A DNA stretch of 16,871 nt, taken from CAYLPU01 sp964385635 (GTDB lineage: Bacteria; Chloroflexota; Anaerolineae; B4-G1). Where the stretch lies: assembly GCA_964385635.1 (NCBI GenBank), contig CAYLPU010000108.1:1-16871 (forward strand), written 5' to 3'. Positions 13,157-16,871 of the stretch are shown here, in pieces; within the stretch, counting starts at the first letter, position 1; each line of letters begins with the position of its first letter. The position numbers and the translations under genes were made by a program. The notes under the pieces were generated by a model that was not told the DNA's origin, made no database searches, and was given only the letters and a program-made list of their open reading frames with translations.

Positions 13157-13390
13157 CTACCGTCCTGCCAACCGCTCCATAAGGAGCAGGATGAGCCACA
13201 ACAGACCCAGAACGCCTGCGCCAGCCAGCAGGCACCCCAGGCCCAGCGCGGCGGCCTGCGGACCATAGATTAGCGCGATGGCGATGCTGCCGCCGACGAC
13301 CAGGAAGACGATGACAATCCAGAAAAGCCGCCGCTGCTCACGCCGGCGTTGAGCGCGCAGGTCGGTTGGTTCACCAGGGTTGTCCTTCAC
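13157..13390 (-). CDS. Small two-helix membrane protein
   Basis: A 77-residue protein with a charged, Arg-rich N-terminus (RAQRRREQRR, 12-21) and two predicted transmembrane helices (about 22-42 and 46-70). The positive-inside rule suggests both ends are cytoplasmic. The GTG start at 13390 overlaps the PIN gene's TGA by four bases (GTGA), which implies translational coupling and shared expression with the toxin-antitoxin pair. I recognise no named family. It may be a small accessory membrane protein or an unrelated hitchhiker. Confidence 0.65.
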   Translation of the reverse strand: MKDNPGEPTDLRAQRRREQRRLFWIVIVFLVVGGSIAIALIYGPQAAALGLGCLLAGAGVLGLLWLILLLMERLAGR

Positions 13391-13830
13391 GGTGTCCCAT
13401 TCTCCCGCTCTACTTGCACTAGGACGTGCTCAATGAAGAAGGCTGGGGTGATGATTTCAACGCCCTGGTAGGACTGCAATTGGAGGTGTTTGTCACCACT
13501 GACGATGTACTCGGCCCCGGCTTCCAAGGCACAGGCAACGTACTTGTCGTCGGTGGGGTCGTCAGGGATGGCCTGAACAGAGAGCGTGCCAGGTGTCAGT
13601 GTGACCGCGGATGTGATGCCAGCCAAGAAATCGTCTACCTGTACCTCACCCCAGCCGTGCTTCCGCTGCAGGCGCGGGTAGAGGAGCACACGGTGTACCT
13701 CGGCAAGGATGGCTGGCGAAAGCACCAGTTCGAAATGGCCCGCACGCCAGGCCTGCAGAATCTGCGCCGGGCGGCCGACCGGCACAAGTACCGCGCTGAC
13801 GAACTGGTTGGCATCCAGCACGACGCGCAT
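13387..13830 (-). CDS. PIN-domain toxin, VapC-like
   Basis: A 147-residue PIN-domain protein of the TA toxin-component type (PIN_3-like), a probable Mg2+/Mn2+-dependent ribonuclease. The acidic metal site is intact: Asp6 in MRVVLDANQFVSA, Glu44 in SPAILAEVHRVL, Asp90/91 with Asp94/95 in PDDPTDDKYVACA, and Asp113 in YIVSGDKHL. YPRLQ after the second helix is also typical. Its ATG overlaps the antitoxin's stop (TGATG at 13832-13828), the usual arrangement for balanced toxin and antitoxin synthesis. The target RNA cannot be predicted. Confidence 0.9.
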   Translation of the reverse strand: MRVVLDANQFVSAVLVPVGRPAQILQAWRAGHFELVLSPAILAEVHRVLLYPRLQRKHGWGEVQVDDFLAGITSAVTLTPGTLSVQAIPDDPTDDKYVACALEAGAEYIVSGDKHLQLQSYQGVEIITPAFFIEHVLVQVERENGTP

Positions 13831-14135
13831 CAGGACTCTCTCGCTTCAGGATTCGCAACGCCTCGCTCAGCCTGATTGGCGGCAGCCACGGCCTCAGCAA
13901 TGGTGTCCTCCAGTTCTGTGACAGGCTCCTGACGAGTGCGCTCTTGCACCTGGTCAATCAGGGCAAGAAACTGTTCCCGCCGCATCTGCCACTGGCGGTA
14001 CTGTGCAAGGGGCACCAGCACAGCCATCGGCTTCGTGGCTCGCTGGATGATAAAAACGTCACCCCGATAGTACGTCTCCTCCAGCAATCGCCCGAGGTTC
14101 CTGCGGGCCTCCATTGCGCTGACTACATTCTCCAT
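13830..14135 (-). CDS. Phd/YefM-type antitoxin
   Basis: A 101-residue antitoxin with the family's N-terminal DNA-binding fold (MENVVSAMEARRNLGRLLEET, then VFIIQRATKPMAVLVPLAQY). The acidic, flexible C-terminus (TELEDTIAEAVAAANQAERG) would wrap the toxin. GGAG precedes the ATG at 14135. The promoter at 14178-14205 is overlapped by the dyad at 14150-14180, which fits the autorepression usual for this family. It pairs with the PIN gene at 13387-13830. Confidence 0.88.
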   Translation of the reverse strand: MENVVSAMEARRNLGRLLEETYYRGDVFIIQRATKPMAVLVPLAQYRQWQMRREQFLALIDQVQERTRQEPVTELEDTIAEAVAAANQAERGVANPEARES

Positions 14136-14149
14136 CGTATCTCCTTCTC

Positions 14150-14180
14150 AATTGATATAGTTGGGTGCATTATATCAATT
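14150..14180. promoter_or_regulatory. Operator dyad of left toxin-antitoxin module
   Basis: AATTGATATA (14150-14159) and TATATCAATT (14171-14180) are exact inverse complements with an 11-bp gap. The arms repeat at 21 bp, two helical turns. The right arm overlaps the -10 box. Confidence 0.75.
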
Positions 14181-14205
14181 ATAACACCGAAATGGGGAGT
14201 GTCAA
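14178..14205 (-). promoter_or_regulatory. Consensus promoter of left toxin-antitoxin module
   Basis: On the minus strand TTGACA (14205-14200) and TATAAT (14183-14178), both perfect, are spaced 16 bp apart. The start falls inside the operator dyad. Confidence 0.85.
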
Positions 14206-14213
14206 TCCCTCGT

Positions 14214-14276
14214 GAGTAGATGAGTAGATGAGGCAAGAAGTCCTCATTTACTCCTTCCTCGTTCACTCATCTACTC
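14214..14276. repeat. GAGTAGAT repeat with hairpin over ade stop
   Basis: Tandem GAGTAGAT units (14214-14232) face an exact 11-bp inverse copy: 14222-14232 pairs with 14266-14276. The inverse copy includes the TAG stop codon of the adenine deaminase gene. A long-looped hairpin at the 3' end of that transcript is possible, but there is no T-tract. Confidence 0.65.
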
Positions 14277-15989
14277 CTCCACAAACAACGACACAAAGTC
14301 GAACTTCTCCACATCCACCAGCCCCTGGTCGGTCAGTTTGAGGGCCGGGATGACTTCCAGCGCCAGGAAGCCCAGGGCCATGAACGGGTCGTGTAGGGGG
14401 GAGCCGAGACTCCTGGCGACCTGCACCAGCCGGTCCATCTGCTGGCGCACGGTCTCCACCGGCTGATCGGACATCAGTCCGCCGATGGGCAGTGGCACTA
14501 TGCCTAACACCTCATCCCCGGCAGCGGCCACCAGTCCCCCGCCCAGGTCGCCCACGGCACGGGCGGCCGTTTTCATCGAGGTGTCGTCGCAGCCGGCGAC
14601 GGTCAGGTTGTGAGCGTCGTGGCCCACGCTCCCGGCCAGCGCGCCGTGCCTCAGTCCCAGTCCGCGTATGAATCCCAGCCCCACGTTGCCCGTGCCCCGG
14701 TGGCGCTCGATGACCGCCATCTTGAGCATGTCCCGCTCCGGGTCGGCCACCGCCAGACCGTTCACCACCTTTGCCGGTTCGACCAGGTGCTCGGTGACGA
14801 CCTGGTCGGGGACGACGCCGATAACGCGCACGCGCTCCCCCTGAGCGGGGATGGCAAAATCAAACCGCTCCCATTCCACGTGCACCGTGTCGCGTACGTA
14901 CGTGTCGTCCACGACGGGGGTGAGCCAGTCGCCGACCGGGGTGCCATCCCGCGCGACTAGTGCCCCGCCGGCGAAGACCATCTCGGCGTGGAAATCCTTC
15001 AGGTTGGAGAAGATGACCAGGTCGGCCCGCTTGCCTGGGGCGATCGCTCCCCGGTCGTGCAGCCGGAACCACTCGGCAGCGTTGAGGGTCGCCATTTGGA
15101 TGGCAGTGATGGGATCGAGTCCCTCGGCGACCGCCAGGCGGATCAGGTGATCTATGTGGCCCTCGTCCAGCAGGTCCGCCGGGTGACGGTCGTCGGTGCA
15201 GAAGGCGCAGCGGCGGCTGTTCTGGGGGGTGACGGCTGGCACGAGCGCCCGCAGGTTCTTGGCAGCAGTAGACTCGCGGATAAAGACGACCATCCCCAGC
15301 CGTAGTTTTTCCAGCATCTCGTCGGCGGTCGTCGACTCGTGGTCGGATCCGGGGCCAGCGCCGATGTAGGCCTGGAGCCACTTGCCGCTCACGCCAGGAG
15401 CGTGGCCATCAATGACGTGGCCCTGGAAAGCGACCAGTTTCTCCAGCGCACCCGGCAGTCCCAAGACTGCCCCCGGCACGTTCATAAACTCGGCCAGGCC
15501 CGTTACGCGGGGCAGGTCGGCCAGGGGGAGCAGGTCGTCGGCGGCCAGTTCCGCCCCGGCGGTGCCCATGTGGGTGGCTGGGACGCAGGAGGGAAGATTG
15601 ACGTAGACGGTCAGCGGCAGCCCCTCAGAGGCGTCCAGCATATAGCGGATGCCGTCGGCCCCGGCTACGTTGGCAATCTCGTGGGGGTCGGTGACGGCGG
15701 TGGTGGTGCCGCGCGGCACGACGGCGCGGGCAAATTGGGGTGGGGTGACCATCGAAGACTCGATGTGGACGTGGGCGTCGATGAGGCCAGGACAGACGTA
15801 ACGCCCGCCCAGGTCCATCTCTTCCCTGGCCTCGTAATCGGGCCCTATCCCGACGATACGGTCCCCGGCGATAGCCACGTCGGTCTCGACGATCTCGCCG
15901 GTGAAGACGTTGATCAGACGCCCGTTGCGGAGCACCAGGTCGGCGGGATCGTCTCCTCGGGCGATGGGGAGAAACTGGGTTAGTTCCAT
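14271..15989 (-). CDS. ade: Adenine deaminase
   Basis: A 572-residue, full-length bacterial adenine deaminase of the amidohydrolase superfamily, which converts adenine to hypoxanthine and ammonia in purine salvage. The N-terminal beta-sandwich (LVLRNGRLINVFTGEI) leads to the metal site PGLIDAHVHIESSM with His73 and His75, then TDPHEIANV (Asp101, His103, Glu104). The signature VGHDAHNLTVAG lies in the C-terminal part. GGAGG precedes the ATG at 15989. It starts only 10 bp after the PIN gene's stop and has no promoter of its own, so it should be expressed from the right-hand toxin-antitoxin promoter. Confidence 0.95.
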   Translation of the reverse strand: MELTQFLPIARGDDPADLVLRNGRLINVFTGEIVETDVAIAGDRIVGIGPDYEAREEMDLGGRYVCPGLIDAHVHIESSMVTPPQFARAVVPRGTTTAVTDPHEIANVAGADGIRYMLDASEGLPLTVYVNLPSCVPATHMGTAGAELAADDLLPLADLPRVTGLAEFMNVPGAVLGLPGALEKLVAFQGHVIDGHAPGVSGKWLQAYIGAGPGSDHESTTADEMLEKLRLGMVVFIRESTAAKNLRALVPAVTPQNSRRCAFCTDDRHPADLLDEGHIDHLIRLAVAEGLDPITAIQMATLNAAEWFRLHDRGAIAPGKRADLVIFSNLKDFHAEMVFAGGALVARDGTPVGDWLTPVVDDTYVRDTVHVEWERFDFAIPAQGERVRVIGVVPDQVVTEHLVEPAKVVNGLAVADPERDMLKMAVIERHRGTGNVGLGFIRGLGLRHGALAGSVGHDAHNLTVAGCDDTSMKTAARAVGDLGGGLVAAAGDEVLGIVPLPIGGLMSDQPVETVRQQMDRLVQVARSLGSPLHDPFMALGFLALEVIPALKLTDQGLVDVEKFDFVSLFVEE

Positions 15990-15999
15990 TGGATACCTC

Positions 16000-16416
16000 C
16001 TATGCCACTAGCCGCGCCAGGAACTGGCGGGTGGAAACGATGGGGATGTCGCCGACCTGGCCCAGGTCTGGCAAGTCCCGGTCGCCGCTGACGATGACGT
16101 GGGCCGCCCCGGCGACGGCACAGGCGATGACCCAGTCGTCGTCTGGATCACGACAGATGCGGGGCACCTTCTCGGGCAAGTCCGCCATCTCACCCAGGGC
16201 GGCGACAAGAGCAACGAAGCGGAGGCGGGTCTCGGCGTCGTAGTAATGATGGAGCCTGGGGTACTGCAGCACCCTGTCCAGTTTCTCCAGCAGCACGGGA
16301 GAGGTCAGCAACACGAAATCGCCGCGTGCCAGGTGGACATCTATCAACTCGGATATCGGAGGGCGGTGAGTGATCAGATAACTGACCAGGACGTTAGTGT
16401 CCACCACGGCGCGCAT
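16000..16416 (-). CDS. PIN-domain toxin, VapC-like, second module
   Basis: A 138-residue PIN-domain ribonuclease of the same toxin subfamily as the one at 13387. The acidic site is intact: Asp6 in MRAVVDTNVLVS, Glu44 in SPVLLEKLDRVL, Asp90 with Asp92-94 in CRDPDDDWVIACA, and Asp112/Asp114 in VIVSGDRDLPDL. The ATG overlaps the antitoxin stop as TGATG (16418-16414), exactly as in the other module. The stop lies just upstream of the adenine deaminase Shine-Dalgarno site. The two PIN proteins share motifs but differ across most positions, so they are probably separate acquisitions or an old duplication. Confidence 0.9.
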   Translation of the reverse strand: MRAVVDTNVLVSYLITHRPPISELIDVHLARGDFVLLTSPVLLEKLDRVLQYPRLHHYYDAETRLRFVALVAALGEMADLPEKVPRICRDPDDDWVIACAVAGAAHVIVSGDRDLPDLGQVGDIPIVSTRQFLARLVA

Positions 16417-16712
16417 CAGCCGCCCCGTGTCGCCTGGATCGCCTCGGCTACTAAAGAAGCGGCCTCATCCTCAGAAAAGGCAGCGCGAGCGCTCACCTCC
16501 TCAGCAATGCGTCGCAGTTCGGCCAGCCAGACTGCTCGCTTCTCATTAGCCGCCCGCCATTCCACATAGTCCTGGAATTCCTCATAGGGAATGAGGACCG
16601 CCTGGGGTGTATCGTAACTTCGGATGATCACTGGCTCCTGTTTCAACCGGACACGGTCGAGGATATCCCGTGCCCGCCGCCGCAAGTCCGTGGTCTGTAC
16701 GGTCCAGGTCAC
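16416..16712 (-). CDS. Phd/YefM-type antitoxin, second module
   Basis: I place the start at the GTG at 16712, which has GGAGG six bases upstream (16723-16719). The longer frame from a GTG at 16733 begins inside the operator region and has no such site. This gives 98 residues. The N-terminal part (TTDLRRRARDILDRV, then EPVIIRSYDTPQAVLIPYEEFQDY) is the DNA-binding fold of this antitoxin family. The helical, acidic C-terminus (AAFSEDEAASLVAEAIQ) should bind the PIN protein. The stop overlaps the toxin start. It probably represses its own promoter at 16757-16785 through the adjacent dyad and so would also control the adenine deaminase gene. Confidence 0.85.
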   Translation of the reverse strand: MTWTVQTTDLRRRARDILDRVRLKQEPVIIRSYDTPQAVLIPYEEFQDYVEWRAANEKRAVWLAELRRIAEEVSARAAFSEDEAASLVAEAIQATRGG

Positions 16713-16727
16713 TTTTAGCCTCCAGAT

Positions 16728-16757
16728 TAGCACAAGTTATGTCATATTCTTGTGCTA
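16728..16757. promoter_or_regulatory. Operator dyad of right toxin-antitoxin module
   Basis: TAGCACAAG (16728-16736) and CTTGTGCTA (16749-16757) are exact inverse complements with a 12-bp gap. The arms repeat at 21 bp, as in the left module although the sequence differs. The right arm touches the -10 box. Confidence 0.75.
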
Positions 16758-16785
16758 TTGCATCACATCCGATGGTGCGAGTCAA
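16757..16785 (-). promoter_or_regulatory. Promoter of antitoxin-toxin-ade operon
   Basis: On the minus strand TTGACT (16785-16780) and TGCAAT (16762-16757), with a TG extended element, are spaced 17 bp apart. Confidence 0.55.
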
Positions 16786-16829
16786 GGAAAAGAGATGGGC
16801 GCATCGTAACTGTTCAGTCCAGCAGTCGT

Positions 16830-16871
16830 TACACAGAGTTACACGGAGAAGACACAGAGAACCACAGAGAT
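16830..16871. repeat. ACACAGAG-type low-complexity repeat
   Basis: Imperfect copies of (T)ACACAGAG/ACACGGAG run to the window edge (ACACAGAGTTACACGGAG, then GACACAGAG, CCACAGAG). No gene is visible to the right of 16785. Confidence 0.7.

Noticed and set aside
1..16871. Insertion sequence, prophage or integrase genes
   Set aside because: No transposase, recombinase or phage structural motif was seen in any convincing frame; mobility evidence is limited to repeats and gene remnants.

Overview
The window is a GC-rich stretch of bacterial chromosome. Gene style, spacer style and the mix of families (MFE-2-like SDRs, DUF35 fusions, PIN/antitoxin pairs, Uma2, four-helix-bundle proteins, dodecin) suggest an uncultured Chloroflexota (Anaerolineae-like) bacterium. 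That placement is inference; no rRNA or other taxonomic marker is present.

Left part (1-1400): a small accessory-looking region around a tRNA with a CAT anticodon on the minus strand. It holds the 5' end of a sigma-region-2-like gene running off the left edge, a two-module HTH protein, a degraded C-terminal piece of what looks like a DUF499 ATPase, and dense regulatory DNA. The regulatory DNA includes a consensus promoter for the tRNA, an intrinsic terminator, an extended -10 promoter overlapped by a 13-bp dyad, and a plus-strand promoter plus terminator that together define an unannotated small RNA antisense to the sigma-like gene's leader.

1423-2696 (minus): two tandem nitroreductase-family flavoenzymes. 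They are divided from the next operon by a divergent promoter region with several dyads (2738-2842).

2995-12268 (plus): the core of the window, a nine-kilobase acyl-CoA catabolic cluster. In order it encodes an acyl-CoA dehydrogenase, a classical SDR, a small alpha/beta hydrolase, a MaoC hydratase-2/SDR/SCP2 fusion, an HMG-CoA-synthase-like/DUF35/SDR fusion, a four-helix-bundle protein, and an SCPx-type thiolase. Together these could perform a full beta-oxidation turn through (R)-3-hydroxyacyl-CoA. The domains match those of peroxisomal MFE-2 and SCPx but are assembled in a different order. The MaoC/SDR/SCP2 gene is interrupted by a 20-bp C/G homopolymer insertion. Its SDR domain is almost a nucleotide-level duplicate of the SDR domain in the next gene. 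The HMGS-like domain appears to lack all three HMGS catalytic residues.

12462-12677 (plus): dodecin, with its own promoter.

12707-16712 (minus): two Phd/PIN toxin-antitoxin modules bracket an adenine deaminase gene, followed by a small membrane protein and a truncated Uma2 nuclease. The right-hand module seems to share a transcript with the deaminase gene. Each module has a promoter followed by a dyad whose arms repeat at exactly 21 bp.

Across the window, short low-complexity repeats (GTGAAAC, TACTCCC, GAGTAGAT, CACTGA, ACACAGAG types) sit in the spacers, repeatedly abutting or containing the stop codon of a gene. One inverted pair brackets the four-helix-bundle gene. All calls are by eye from sequence and recalled family motifs; no database search was run.
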